Shown: positions 46,974 through 58,384, counted from the first letter of the stretch. The stretch: 64,000 nucleotides of DNA from Dromiciops gliroides (GCF_019393635.1 NC_057866.1:167956903-168020902), one strand, 5' to 3'. Program-made: numbers and translations. Notes: generated from the letters alone by a model not told the origin.

Positions 46974-47126
46974 TTATTTATTTATTTTTTTGGTGAGGCA
47001 GTTGGGGTTAAGTGACTTGCCCAGGGTCACACAGCTAGTAAATGTCAAGGGTCTGAGGCTGGACTTGAACTCAGGTACTCCTGAATCCAGGGCCAGTGTT
47101 TTATCCACTGCGCCACCTAGCTGCCC
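46974..47126 (-). repeat. WSINE1/Mar1-type SINE
   Basis: TSD catagctaacatctt/catagctatcatctt (46959-46973, 47127-47141). Confidence 0.95.
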
Positions 47127-47141
47127 CATAGCTATCATCTT

Positions 47142-47514
47142 AATGATAATTCAGAACACTTTATTAAAGAGTCAGATACTTTTCAAGTGACCTATAAGTA
47201 TGCTTAGAATCAATGTTAACAGTTTTGTCCATGTAAAGAAATTAGTTTGAAATATTTTCAAGATTGACAATATTGTGGTCCTTCAGGGTAGAGGTAGGAC
47301 TTGGGCCATAGACTGTCTAAAAAAACTTTATATTCAGATGGTCTTATAAAAACTTATGTTTGTGATATATGGAAAATCTGATATGTAATTATAAGCAATG
47401 AAGGAATAAAAAAAATCTAACATCTTCTGATAAATTTAGATATCAGATGCATACATCTAGTTGCCAGGGATGGGGACAGTCCTGTTTTATATTTGTAAAC
47501 ATAATGAAGTAGCT
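47142..47514. other. Unclassified intronic stretch
   Basis: A/T-rich, nothing recognised. Confidence 0.4.
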
Positions 47515-47640
47515 TGGAATAGAGGATAGAGGAGAGGTTTCAGGAATCAGGAAGAACTGAATTAAAATTCTTCCTCTGACATACACTGGCTGTGTGACCT
47601 TGGGCAAGTCACTTAATAGAATATCTGATCTGCCTTTGTA
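47515..47640 (+). repeat. MIR SINE
   Basis: ctggctgtgtgaccttgggc, aagtcacttaatag. Confidence 0.8.
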
Positions 47641-47954
47641 AAAAGAACTTTCTCACTTGTAATTCTCTGCAATGAAACAAAAAAAAACCCAGCAAACCAT
47701 AAAGTGCATTTTTAAAGCAAATGAAATTCTTGTAGAGAAATGATACATAGGAACCAGCTTAAAGATAATATTGTATAAGCATTGTATAAGTATAATATTG
47801 TATTGTTGGATTAAATGACGTGATTTATCAATCTGAAAATCAAAATAGAGCTTATACTACTACATGTGCCTAACCAAATTACATCTGACAGCATTGATTT
47901 TGATAATTGATGCATTAGAAGTACAACTTTCTCTTATTTGTCTACTTTAAACAT

Positions 47955-48085
47955 TCATTTAAAAAAAATTTGAGTTCTAAATTCTCTCCTTTCCACCCCT
48001 CCCTTAGCCATTGAAAAGACAAGCAATATGATATCATTTATACATGTGAAGTCATCAAAAACATATTTTCTTGTTAGCTAGAAAC
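47955..48085 (-). mobile_element. L1 LINE 3' terminus
   Basis: tttgagttctaaattctctc, then agacaagcaatatgatatca. Confidence 0.65.
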
Positions 48086-48089
48086 ATAG

Positions 48090-48305
48090 CTCTTTAATAA
48101 CAACTCAGATTTACATTGTGCTTTAACCTTTGCAAAGCCCTTTACTCACTGGGGAAAAATCAAGTGTTACTAATCTCATTTTACAGATGAGGGACTGAGG
48201 CCAAGAGAGGTAAAGTGACTTGTCAGAAGTAAATTAGGGAGCTGGGTGGGGTTTGCACCCCGGTCACCTGACTCTAAATCCAGGGCTTTTCCCACTGTAA
48301 CAGAT
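48090..48305 (-). repeat. MIR SINE
   Basis: tttgcaaagccctttactca, acagatgagggactgaggcc. Confidence 0.85.
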
Positions 48306-48549
48306 TATCTTTCTGTCACAGTATGGGGATGAAAATTTAAATTTAAACTAAAAAAAAAAAAAAAGATCACATATAGTTAGTTCTTGGACATGATTTATTT
48401 TGAAGGAGAAATAGCATGCCGAATAATAATATTGAAATCCCGTCAAGTACATTTGACTTACTTATCTCAATTTTTTTTTTCACATCAGAGTTACTAGTAA
48501 TGGAAATGGAAAACAAAAATCTAAAAAAAAAAATAAGATAATGCCATTA

Positions 48550-49060
48550 AGAATTGGAAATGAAAGGAATGCCCATCAATTGGGAAATGGCTAAACAAGC
48601 TGTGGTATATGATGGTGATGGAATATTATTGTGCTATAAGATGACAAGAAGGATGATTTTGGAAAGTCCTAGAAAGACCTGTATGAAGTGAGCAGAACCA
48701 GGAGAATGTTGTACATAGTGACAGCAATACTTTTCGATGAAGAACTGTGAATGACTTAGCTATTCTCAGCAAAAAAAGATCCAAGACAATCCCAAAGGAT
48801 TAATAATGAAGCATACTATCCACCTCCAAAGAAAGAACTGATATTGAACACAGACTGCACCATGCTGTTTTTCTCTTTCTTTCATTTTTTTATTCAAATT
48901 TCCTTATACAAAATGACTGATACGGTAATGTTTTACATAATTGCACATGTATAACCTATATCTGATTGCTTACTGCTTCAGGGAGTGGCAAGGGGAGGAG
49001 GGATAGAATTTGGCATTCAAAACTTTAAATAAAAATCTTTATTATTAAAAAAAGAGATAA
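48550..49060 (+). mobile_element. L1 LINE 3' UTR
   Basis: atgcccatcaattgggaaat, gtgagcagaaccaggagaat, gatccaagacaatcccaaag, tataacctatatctgattgc, A-rich end. Confidence 0.9.
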
Positions 49061-49259
49061 TGCTAAATGAAAGTAAAGGTTAACAAGATAAGTTTAGGAA
49101 AGCATTTGCTACAGTGTTAAATGTGCACTATGCTATTTGTGGTATGAGTGACTGTGCCCTGCTTTCTTGTAAACTTTTTGAAGGCAAAGGAATTGAGGGA
49201 ATTTCCTAACTTGAAAGGACCTTAGAGATTATCTAGTCCACTGTTAATTGTATCCCTGA

Positions 49260-49950
49260 TTGTATCACACTACTAACCCCGAACCTTTGCCTTTTGATGG
49301 TTTCAGGGGCCCTCCACAACCTGGCTTCCAACTCTTCCATCATCCCCTTTGATATACTTTGTATTCTAGCCATACTGGGTCCTTAAACTAAGTTCATCAT
49401 GTCATTTCCTGACTTCATGTTTTCTTAGAAGCCATTACCTATGCCCAGGAGTGTACACTTTCCTCATCTCTGCTTTGTGGAATCTTTTTTTTTAAATTGG
49501 ATTTGTTTTAAATGATAACCTCTCCTATGAAGCCTTTCCTGATTCCCCTTGAATGAAAATATTTTGTACCTCTTCAAATATTCCTTCAGCACTTTGTCTG
49601 GACGTGTACTTTCTTGCTCCAGCAGTCATTTCCCACCTCCCCACCTCCCTCTGCAAAGGAGACCATGAGCTCTTTGAGATCAGGGGCCTGATCCCTTAAA
49701 AATCTTTGGACTATTGTGCCTTACAAAGAATAGTTGCTAGGGGCAGCTAGGTGGCACAGTGGATAGAGCACCGGACCTGGAGTCAGGAGTACCTGAGTTC
49801 AAATCCGGCCTCAGACACTTAACACTTACTAGCTGTGTGACCCTGGGCAAGTCACTTAACCCCAATTGCCTCACAAAAAAAAAAAAAAAACAACAACAAA
49901 AACAAAGAATAGTTGCTTAATAAATATTGTTTTTTTTTTAAAGATGAATA
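49260..49950 (+). mobile_element. L2 LINE 3' region split by a SINE
   Basis: ggccctccacaacctggctt, gaagcctttcctgattcccc, then ttgcttaataaatattg after the SINE. Confidence 0.8.
49739..49911 (+). repeat. WSINE1/Mar1-type SINE nested in L2
   Basis: Perfect 16-bp TSD acaaagaatagttgct (49723-49738, 49912-49927). Confidence 0.97.
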
Positions 49951-50039
49951 TCCAGTATATTTCAGATGATTTAAATATTGACTATCAAGTGGAGGGAAAA
50001 GGGCAGGGGTCAACATCCTGATGGATCTTAAAAATCGTG

Positions 50040-50200
50040 CTCTTGAATCATAGACCCTCAGAATAGGAAGGGACCTTAACCTTAGACCTGGAAGGTTCTG
50101 ACTTCATTTTAAAGTTGAGAAAACTGAGGTGGCTCAAGTTCATCAGGGGTTCCCACGTGAAAGAACCAGGACTAGATTTGGATCTGTTCACTCTCATACA
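50040..50200 (-). repeat. MIR SINE
   Basis: ataggaagggaccttaacct, ttgagaaaactgaggtggct. Confidence 0.7.
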
Positions 50201-50818
50201 CCAAGATGGGTGAAGGGAAGGCAATGTGGGCTTGAAGACTGGCCCCTTGAAGCTAAGCTGGTCAACCTAGTATGGAGTCTTTTGTATACCACTTAAAGGT
50301 GCCATGTTCCCCATGGATCATTATCGGGGAACTGCTGTCTGTCTGTCCATCTCTGTCTCTGTCTCTGTCTCTGTCTCTTTCTTTGTCTCTGTTATGAAAA
50401 GTAGATGTTTTCTGTAGGCCTAGGGCCTACATACCTTCCCTGAGATTCTAGAGCAGATGATGAGCATAAGTAAGTTATAAGTCATATGATGAGTAATAGG
50501 GCCCTCCACACAGTAGGCACTCAATAACTATTTGTTGATTGATTAAGATCAGGAGTAATGAATGAGTAAATGGAATTTATTGCAACACCTTTGGCAGCAT
50601 GCCTAGGGAACTAGATTCAATTCACATCAAGGGAATTACTATTCCTAGTTTATATATTTCTTTTTGCCATTTGGGACTTGATCATCAGGGATCTTGATGT
50701 CAATTAAAGGACAAACAGACAATTTAGGGAGGGCACATATTTTCTTCTAATAGTGTGGGGGGTGCTGTTGTTAATCTTTTCTTGTACTGACTCAGATACT
50801 GTTTTTTTATTGCTGCAG
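50201..50818. other. End of FHDC1 intron 1
   Basis: Contains a (TCTGTC)n patch at about 50345-50392 and a short L2 end (gcactcaataactatttgtt); ends in the exon 2 acceptor. Confidence 0.5.
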
Positions 50819-50970
50819 ATTTGGAAGATGACACCCCAGAATTTGTGCTTTTCTCATGGATAGTTGATTAGAGTTTGGAAGAGTATGACGGGAGTGGCAA
50901 TTCCATTGTTGGATGTTTCAAGCCACTCCTCCAGAGCCAAGAAATTACCTCCCTCAAAGGCTACAATACG
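50819..50970 (+). other. FHDC1: FHDC1 exon 2, 5' UTR part
   Basis: A T-rich tract ending tgctgcag (acceptor AG at 50817-50818) opens this exon. The first 152 nt are untranslated. In the main reading frame a TAG at 50869-50871 blocks any N-terminal extension past it. Three upstream ATGs are present at 50828, 50856 and 50885; see the upstream ORF entries. Confidence 0.75.
50828..50863 (+). other. Upstream ORF 1 in FHDC1 leader (11 codons)
   Basis: ATG at 50828 opens a short frame, MTPQNLCFSHG, ending TAG at 50861-50863. It lies wholly upstream of the FHDC1 start. A second ATG at 50856 opens only MDS before TGA at 50867. Translation is not shown by the sequence. Confidence 0.4.
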
Positions 50971-50983
50971 ATGCATGTTATGA
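50885..50983 (+). other. Upstream ORF 2 overlapping the FHDC1 start (32 codons)
   Basis: ATG at 50885 opens a 32-codon frame ending TGA at 50981-50983, so it runs past the FHDC1 ATG at 50971 in another frame. If exon 2 always carries this leader, ribosomes must leak past or bypass it, an arrangement known to lower translation of the main frame. Confidence 0.4.
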
Positions 50984-51441
50984 ATTGTGTCTCCTTGGCC
51001 AGTGAAAAAGAAAATGGGGATCTCTCTGCTGCAGCTGGATTAATGATTGGGCAAACACCCCCACCACCTCCACCACCCCCGCCACCACCCCCTCCACCAT
51101 TACCATGTTCAGACAATGGGTGTCCTATTCCTCCCCCTCCACCTCTGCCAGGGGGTCCTCCTGTACCACCACCCCCTCCAGGACTACCTCCTTCTTATGT
51201 GAATGGACACGGCCACCTTAGTAAGAAAAAGAAAATGAGGAGTTTTTTTTGGAAAACAATTCCAGAAGAGCAAGTTCGTGGCAAGACTAACATCTGGACA
51301 ATTGCTGCAAGACAGCCACAAAAGTATCAGATTGACACAAAGACTATTGAAGAACTCTTTGGGCAGCAAGAAGAGAACAAATCACCGGTTTCTAGAAGAG
51401 GTGGATCTTTAAATGCTTCCTTCAAAGACACGAAAGAAGAG
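50971..51441 (+). CDS. FHDC1: FHDC1 (FH2 domain-containing 1 / INF1), first coding exon
   Basis: FHDC1 is an inverted formin: its FH1 and FH2 domains are N-terminal and a microtubule-binding region is C-terminal. It acts on actin and microtubules and influences Golgi ribbon structure and cilia. The start MHVMNC at 50971 matches the human start, has A at -3, and follows an in-frame stop at 50869. Residues 30-43 are 14 consecutive prolines, and further proline runs extend to about residue 74, together forming an FH1-like region. Residues 84-110 (KKKKMRSFFWKTIPEEQVRG...NIWT) are the N-terminal entry into FH2, followed by QIDTKTIEELF at 120-130. The exon ends GAA GAG|gtaaga, giving 157 codons and a phase-0 donor at 51441/51442. 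The frame is intact. Later exons are outside the window. Confidence 0.95.
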
Positions 51442-51654
51442 GTAAGAATGGAGCCTGGAGGAATTAACCTTCACTAACCCCCACTGTGGGCGTGCAAGCA
51501 TATAGTCTTCCAACTTCTGCCATGATTCTATAATTCCACTAGGGAAAAGGTAACGTTTGGCTTGGTGATTTCTCTTCCTTGTGGATCCACTGGTGACTTT
51601 GGCCTTAGTCATTGATAAGTCCATTTTGTAGGTGGTGATTTTACCCTGCTACCC

Positions 51655-51840
51655 TGTAGCATCATCACATCATGGAAAGAGTATTGCTTTAGAAGTTAGA
51701 AGTGCTGGGTCCTGGGCATTTTCATCTGTGAGATCTGTGAGATCATGTGGGATCTGGGTCTCAATACCCTCATCTGTAAAATGAAGGGGTTTGGCTAGAC
51801 AGCTTCTAGGGTCCCTTCCAGAATGAACCTTCTGTGTTCC
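51655..51840 (+). repeat. MIR SINE
   Basis: aagtgctgggtcctgggcat, ccctcatctgtaaaatgaag. Confidence 0.7.
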
Positions 51841-52739
51841 AGTGGCTTGTAGCCAGCCTGTGCTTTAGTCAATAATTTCCTTTCCTGGAAAGTGCTCTTC
51901 TTCCTTTCTCATGTGTCTGTCATGTATCGTTTTGTATCATGACTGCTTGTGCACATAGGAGATTCCCCTGCTGTATCGTGGATTTTGCAAGGACGGAGAC
52001 TGTGGCTTCTTTCAGTTTTCTGTCTTTCCTAGTGCCCAACTCGGTGATCTTAGGTAACGGGGACTTAGATGCTCCTTGAAGGGAACGTTGGCGAGATCCT
52101 CTTGCATTCATTTCCATTCACTCCAACATGCTTTAGGATTTTGCTATGATTTCCCCCTACCCTTCTATTGCTGGCTTTAAGGCAATTTAAGTAACACATC
52201 AGTGTGCAAACAGAGCATGTCGCAAAGAGTGAATTGCCTGAAGAGGAAACATGATGAAGGCTAAGAATTTTAAGGAGGCAAGAACCTACAGCAGCCTTTA
52301 GATGTCTGTTGCAGATGCAGAATTGGGAATTGTATGTCTAGGTACACAGCTAGTCATAAAAAAAGAATGAAGAATTCTCCTTATTAAATGGAATGGTAGG
52401 GTAATTGAGAATATTGCATCTTCACTAAGGATAAACATGGGTGATGTCAAATCATTTCACCTTTTATCCATTGTAAACAAGGAAAATGGGTCAGAGATGG
52501 GGCTGGCAAGATAAGGTTTGGGTAGGGCCTGGAGAATGCAGCAGGAGCGATGTAGATGTACTGTGTATGCATTATTGAATTTTGGGGCTAACAGACTTGA
52601 CCTCTTTCCTTTCTGGCCCAGGAACTCGTTAACTCACTATAGCCAAGCCCATACTAGGCCAGCAATTCACTTGGGAACTCTTGTGTGATTCTGCTCTCTG
52701 ACTAAGATTTAAATAAAAATGCTTTATTACAAATTTGTT

Positions 52740-53220
52740 ATTGAACATCAATACAACTCATTAAACTTGCTCTGTAACTATTGACATTTAAATTAATTTC
52801 AAAGAATCAAATATCATAACTTTTCAGGCTCTCCCTTGAGGACTCCCATCAGGATTCTTTGTCCATTCTAATTTATTTTTTCTCTTCTCTTCCCTTGTGG
52901 TAGTTAGTGTGTACTCTCATCTCGTTCTGCTTTTCCTCTTTTGCATTATTTCATCAAGGTCTTTGCAGGTTTCATTATAGACCTCATATATGTGAGTCTT
53001 AATTACATAATAGTATTCCATTACATTAACGTACCTTTCCCTTATTTTTGGACATTTAGGTTGCTTCCATTACAAATAATTCTGTGAAAACCTTTGAACA
53101 GATTGTTCTTGTTTAATTTTTTAATAACAATTTCTTGGTTTATTTATGGTAATGGAACTGTTTGGTCAAAGGATTGTTTTTGTAGCTTTTTCTGTGGTCA
53201 AAGATTTTTTTCTTAAATTA
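52740..53220 (-). mobile_element. L1 LINE 3' region
   Basis: aatagtattccattacatta, gacatttaggttgcttccat, ctgtttggtcaaaggattgt; antisense. Confidence 0.8.
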
Positions 53221-53384
53221 GACTGTAAACTATACCAGAACTGTGACTGTTTATACTTAAAGTAGATCATTGTTATTTGTAAGAAACACCCACATAGTAA
53301 AACCAAGAGACTTTTGTTTGGGTTAATACAGGCTAACAGACCAAATTAGGCATCAGGAAATTTCTAGGAGAAATCTTTTCATTT

Positions 53385-53500
53385 TTCTTTTTCATTAGAT
53401 TGTAAGCTCCTTGAGGGCAGAGACTGCCCTTTTTTTGTACCCTCAGTTAAGACATAGGGTTAGGCACATAGTAGCACTCAATGTTGATCGACTAATTTAT
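53385..53500 (+). mobile_element. L2 LINE 3' end
   Basis: attgtaagctccttgagggc, aggcacatagtagcactcaa. Confidence 0.85.
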
Positions 53501-54326
53501 TGATTTTAATTTTGAAAGAACAAGTAAGTTATTTCTTCTTCAGTTCCCTCACCCATGCTTCATCAGGGAAACAAAAATACTGTAGCCTACAGTATCTCTG
53601 CACCTGTAGATCTCCTCATCATTTAACAAATCGTTCCCTGGCTCCACTTATCAGCCAGAGCAATAGGAAAACACCAAAGATTGGATCTGTACCATGTGAA
53701 AATTAGAGTGTACATCCCAGGGAAGCACATGATTGGCAGAAAGGGCTAGAGAAGACACAGGGGCCACTACTATCTCCTGTGGTTTTGCAAAGAATGTGCC
53801 TCATTGTTTCTGAGGGGTGACTGCCAGTTGAGTCAGATTGGGTGGTGGCCACTGTGGATGGGAAAAGACTTGCCAATGTTGCTCCCACAAGGACTTGATT
53901 GATTCTAGCCTATGGTGACTCAGGAAAAAAGGAAGTCAAGCATTTAAGCAAATAAAAACTAAACTTTCAATGGGTCACCCTTAAATTCACTCTCGGTATC
54001 AAAGCAGTAGGAGCCAGGGTTTCCATCAAAGATTAGATCCACAAGTGATCTTCTGGTGGTGTGTGGACTGGTTTCTTTTATCATTGATGCTTATGATATG
54101 ATGGTGCCTGTGTTTTTTGTTCCTGGTACGAGTGAAAATTTGCTTGGGATATATGCCCAGCTCTAAAATTAGGATCATATTAGTGCCTATGTTGGCATCT
54201 TAAGAACAGCAGTGTTTTTCTTATTAATTTTGGGGGTGGGAATCATCAGAGACAGTAGACAGGTGAGGAAGTTCATGGGCTCTTTTGTCCTTCTGTGTTC
54301 CAAGGTGTGATGTTTAAAATCTATAT

Positions 54327-54733
54327 TGTGTGATCGCCTTAAATCAGAAGCTTCAGCACCAGTCTTTGGGCATTAAACATTTATTAAAGCATACAGGTAT
54401 TCACATGGGGTTCTTCCTCAAGTCCTCTGCCATGAGCCTGCTTCAATCACAAACTCTCTAGCAAACTGATTGTAAAAGCTTTTTATAGATCCGGAGCATG
54501 GGTGGTCCTCGGTTAGCGTCATCCAAATCCATTGGTCATTGGACTTGAAGGTGGTCTCAAGTTCAAAGTCTAGCTTCTGAGAATAATACCTTCTTAAGGG
54601 CTAGCCAGGTGTAATTACAATCTAGTTAACTTGAAGTAGGCTAATGAGCAGTCAATCACTCTCACTGAATTTAGTTTAGATTAATCTCCAGGTGGGCCTT
54701 TGAGTATCTGCTAAATCCCATTATTTCATCACA
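54327..54733 (-). mobile_element. LTR fossil with polypurine tract
   Basis: About 407 bp read on the minus strand from tgtgatgaaataatggg to ...cgatcacaca. A TATA-like ctataaaaagc lies at 54478-54488 and AATAAA at 54380-54385. Immediately before the LTR on that strand is a purine tract (gaaacaaaggggggaa), as found before a 3' LTR. Some internal sequence may therefore continue to the right. Family not identified; broken and old. Confidence 0.65.
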
Positions 54734-55074
54734 TTCCCCCCTTTGTTTCTTCTAGGAACAGGTGTTCCTTGATGAAACAATAAAAAATATATAATGTTTT
54801 TTAATATAAAATATATAAGGGAAAAGTTAAAAGAAGTTTAATGCTTGTATATCCAATTTTAAATCTCACAAAGGATAGAAAAGTTTGGAGAACCACAGTA
54901 TTAGAAAGAAGAAAAGAGGAGTTGTCATGGATGGAATAGTAGCATAAACACCTGCTATCCCAGTGATGGCCAATGCAGAAGTATCCTTTGCAAGACAGAG
55001 CTTGAGGAGAATTGACCCTCATTTCACTTCTTACTTTTTGACAGTTGCTTGTCATAATTTGAATGAAAGAAGAA
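54734..55074. other. Possible internal remnant of the LTR fossil
   Basis: Adjacent to the purine tract; could be internal element sequence, but no domain is recognisable. Confidence 0.25.
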
Positions 55075-55230
55075 ACTTCATGGGGTGATGGATAAAATGC
55101 CTCTTAGAGTCAGGAAGACCATTGTTCAAAACTCACCTTTCACGTTTACTAACTTTGGAAGCATGAGCAGGTCTTTTAACTTCTTGTGTTTTCTATAGCT
55201 ACAATAAGAAATCTCAGGTCAGAACCTCTC
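55075..55230 (+). repeat. MIR SINE
   Basis: gagtcaggaagaccattgtt, then a degraded gtttactaac core. Confidence 0.65.
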
Positions 55231-55519
55231 TCACCCCAAAGTTTTGAGTGAAAGCAGTACTTGAAAAGGGAAAATGGGGCTCTGATTGTGTAGTCAAAGA
55301 ACACATAAGAGGCGACTTATCAGATGGCCTAAACTTAATCACATTATTTAGCCAGATACAACTACTCCATTTATAGTAACTCTTTGAGGAAGTGACAGGT
55401 AGGGTCTGCTGCCAGATTATAGATCCTTCCTAAAAATAGTTTCCCCACAAATATGACCTCTGACAAATACATCAAAGTTTTATGTACTTTGTTTTTTGAA
55501 TAACATAATTATATATTTA
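55231..55519. other. Unclassified intronic stretch
   Basis: Nothing recognised. Confidence 0.35.
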
Positions 55520-55705
55520 GACGTTCTAGAAGGTACCTTAGAGATCATCAGAGCCAACATCCCTCTTTTTACAGGTGAGGGAAAAGAGACCCCGAGAGGC
55601 AAAGTGATTTGCCTAAAGTTATACAGCTCTTATGTGGCAAGACCCAAGACTTGAATCTACTTTCTCTAGCTCCCAATCCAGTGCTCTTAATAGTGTACTT
55701 AGAAA
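55520..55705 (-). repeat. MIR SINE
   Basis: aggtaccttagagatcatca, acaggtgagggaaaagagac, gtgatttgcctaaagttata. Confidence 0.8.
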
Positions 55706-56288
55706 TTTTGAAGTACTTCCTATGTTACTCTTAGGGAGAGATGTTACATCATCATTGCCTTAGAAGTTGTAACTTAGCAAGGATAGGGAGCTAGCTGGCT
55801 CGCTAAACAAAGTCATTATCAGCAATCAATCTTCCTTCTCACATGATAAGCTATCAAGTGGAGTCTAGGGTTGAAAAGCAATAGTTCTTAATCACCTGTA
55901 CTTGTGACCTGGAGAATGTACTGAGGAACATGCTGAGAAAAGGGACAGATTCTGAAACTGGAAATACAATTCTGACACGTTATAACATAGCTCATCGTTA
56001 CCCAGATTTGGATAGATCATCCCTCCCTATGGAAAATATATGGTATTTGGGGTTTAGCACGCACTTTTAAAAGGTTCTAAAGTATAACAAATGGGTTCAA
56101 CTATACTTCAAAGAGAGAAAAGGAGATTTTTCAGCCTGTCAGAACATCTGATTTGAAGAAGCTTCATTGCATACTAAAAGGACAATATATCTGAAATTCT
56201 AAATGAGAAAATGTTTAGGTAGGAAAAAAATGAGTGTTGAGATATGTTATTCTGTTCATTGTATGTTTGAAAATTCACAAGAAAAGAT
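55706..56288. other. Unclassified intronic stretch
   Basis: Nothing recognised before the 7SL pseudogene. Confidence 0.35.
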
Positions 56289-56710
56289 GCCAGGTGTGGT
56301 GGTACACATGATAATCCCACCTACTGGGGAGGCTGAGGCTGGGGCTGATGGGTCACTTGCCCTCAGGAGTTATAGTAGGACTGGAGCTGATCAGGAGTAT
56401 GCACTGGTGGGCATCAGCATGGTGAGTGTGGCTGCCAGTGAACTGGTCCAGGTTGGAAATGGAGCAGGTCATAGTTTCTTTTTTTTTTTTTTTTGTGGGG
56501 CAATGGGGGGTTAAGTGACTTGCCCAGGGTCACACAGCTAGTAAGTGTCAAGTATCTGAGGCTGGATTTGAACTCAGGTACTCCTGAATCCAGGGTCGGT
56601 GTTTTATCCACTGCGCCACCTAGCTGCACCGCGTGCCCCCCCCCTCCCCGTCATACTTTCCATGCAGAGTAAGGAGTGGGTTCTGGGAGGTATAGGGAGA
56701 TCCATTCTCC
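56289..56710 (+). pseudogene. RN7SL: 7SL (SRP) RNA pseudogene interrupted by a SINE
   Basis: From 56289 the sequence follows 7SL RNA. It starts gccaggtgtggtggtacac, then has ctactggggaggctgaggct, a central catcagcatggtga, and caggttggaaatggagcagg. A minus-strand SINE (56478-56649) then splits it, with a TSD of gtcatagttt/gtcatacttt. The 3' part resumes (agtaaggagtgggtt, then ctgggaggtatagggaga) and ends near 56710, with an apparent deletion of part of the 3' domain. Marsupials lack Alu, so a direct 7SL retrocopy is the best reading. Confidence 0.8.
56478..56649 (-). repeat. WSINE1/Mar1-type SINE inside 7SL pseudogene
   Basis: TSD gtcatagttt/gtcatacttt (56468-56477, 56650-56659). C/G-rich extra bases follow the head. 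Confidence 0.92.
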
Positions 56711-57324
56711 AAGAATGGGAGAAAGAGAGGGAGAGACATTCAGAGACAGACAGACAGAAAGGCAGAGAGACATTAAAAAGGGAGGGAAAGAAAAAAGATC
56801 ATAGTTGAAAAGAGTGAGAAGAGTGAATATAGAGCATAAGAACAGAGTAACATCCCCAGAGTTAAAGCAATTGGGATTTATGAAAGAACAAAACCCCCAA
56901 ATATCGAAGGTTACATCCTATGAGGACTAAGGTAATTTGAAGCTGATCACGTAAGTAATTGTAGTAATAAAAATAGTATACTGCACAAGAGGCTGGTTGT
57001 TGATCTGTGTGAGACAATGTGTTTATTTTTTCCCATGCTGCTCAGTGGTTAGCAGTGCTGCTCGGAATCCTATATGCTCAGATTTCATTTTATACCACTC
57101 CTAGGTATAGATTCATAGTCTAGGATTTTTGGATGAAGGAAGGGGAAAATTGAAACTATCCTTGATCTGGATTTTCCAGTTTTTGTTTATTTACCTTTTG
57201 GGGAAAATGTATAATTGTTTCACTTTGCACTTAGCAGACTGCAAAATGCAGGATCACATCAGATTTTCAGAATCTAAGGGGAAAGAGAAGAGGACAACCA
57301 AATGCCACTGTTACTAGGAGTCAG
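56711..57324. other. Unclassified intronic stretch
   Basis: Starts with a purine-rich patch (56711-56800); otherwise nothing recognised. Confidence 0.35.
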
Positions 57325-57415
57325 GGAATGAATAAACATTTATGTGCCAGGTGCTTTGCTAAGTGCTAAAAATGGACCATGTAAAAAGGAAGTCCTCATT
57401 TGGTTAGAGAGGAGT
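57325..57415 (-). mobile_element. L2 LINE 3' end
   Basis: tgaataaacatttatgtgcc, aggtgctttgctaagtgcta. Confidence 0.7.
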
Positions 57416-57584
57416 GGTTAAAAATACTTTTTCCCATTTCTTCTCCTAACGGTATGAGACAGATTTTTATGCATCTATAGAAGTAAGGACTGGACCTGAG
57501 ATTTCATTTGTATGTGAAACTTCCAAGTAAGGAAAATCCTGCTATCAATATAGGTTGGTACCTCCTCTGCAATTTCTGATCACA

Positions 57585-57680
57585 GTTGATTAAAGCACTG
57601 AAATGTTAAGTGATATGCCCAGGGCCACACAGCTAGTATGAGTCAGAAATGGGGCTTGGTCCTCCCGTGGAAACTCTTTC
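57585..57680 (-). repeat. MIR SINE
   Basis: gatatgcccagggccacaca, gctagtatgagtcag. Confidence 0.75.
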
Positions 57681-57720
57681 CAAACCAATTGAAATGCCTT
57701 AAGAATAATTAAAAATTTAT

Positions 57721-57862
57721 TTATTTATTTATTTGAAGCAATTGGGGTTGACTTGCCCAGGATCATACAGCTAGTAAGTGTCAAGTGTCTGAGGCAGGAT
57801 TTGAACTCAGGTTCTCCTGAATCCAGGGCTGGTGCTCTATCCTCTGCACCACCTAGCTGCCC
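57721..57862 (-). repeat. WSINE1/Mar1-type SINE
   Basis: (TTTA)n tail; gaagcaattggggttgactt, then a full head. Confidence 0.92.
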
Positions 57863-58384
57863 TCAAGCCTGCCACTTTCTATCTTCACTATTCCTGTTAA
57901 TCCAGAATAGTTTATCCTCTGCTGTTGGTAGAATTCAGGCTAAATAAAGAATTTATGCAGATAATACTATAGAGACACAGGAAAGCCTCGGCTGTTACTT
58001 GGGATTTTCACACTTGGCAATGAGTAACTCCCTCAAGTTTATGTATAGCTAAACCAAATCGGAGACTTTAGACAATTCCTATTCTGTTCCTCATTTCCTG
58101 GGTTGATCAGATAATATCAGCTGCTTGGGTCTGCTTCTTTAGTGACATTGTTGCACTGGTCCATGTGTAGGTAATAGTCCAAGAGTCATAAAGGTACCCA
58201 GAGTTCAAGGTCCCCTTCACAAGAAGTCAGGGCTGGTTCTGACAGTGACTCCCTGGGGTATTTAGCTTGGAGATTGCCAAGCATTTAGAAAATGAATTAA
58301 CCCCATTGACAGGGGTAGCAACCCCCTCCTTTTCAAGCACTTCAAGCACTTTCATAACTTAGTTTTGGAAATAGTGACATTCGT
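57863..58384. other. Unclassified intronic stretch
   Basis: No repeat or exon recognised. Confidence 0.4.

Larger units (their letters stand above)
40495..50818 (+). other. FHDC1: FHDC1 intron 1 (inferred)
   Basis: Defined by the candidate donor at 40495 and the exon 2 acceptor at 50818, so it depends on the exon 1 call. The first 2.5 kb is CpG island. 43070-44570 is largely repeat-free A/T-rich DNA with no gene seen. After that come SINEs, MIRs and L1 3' ends. Confidence 0.5.

Noticed and set aside
50875-50970. N-terminal extension of FHDC1 from a TTG at 50875
   Set aside because: The ATG at 50971 matches the known FHDC1 start; TTG initiation is rare and the extension has no family support.
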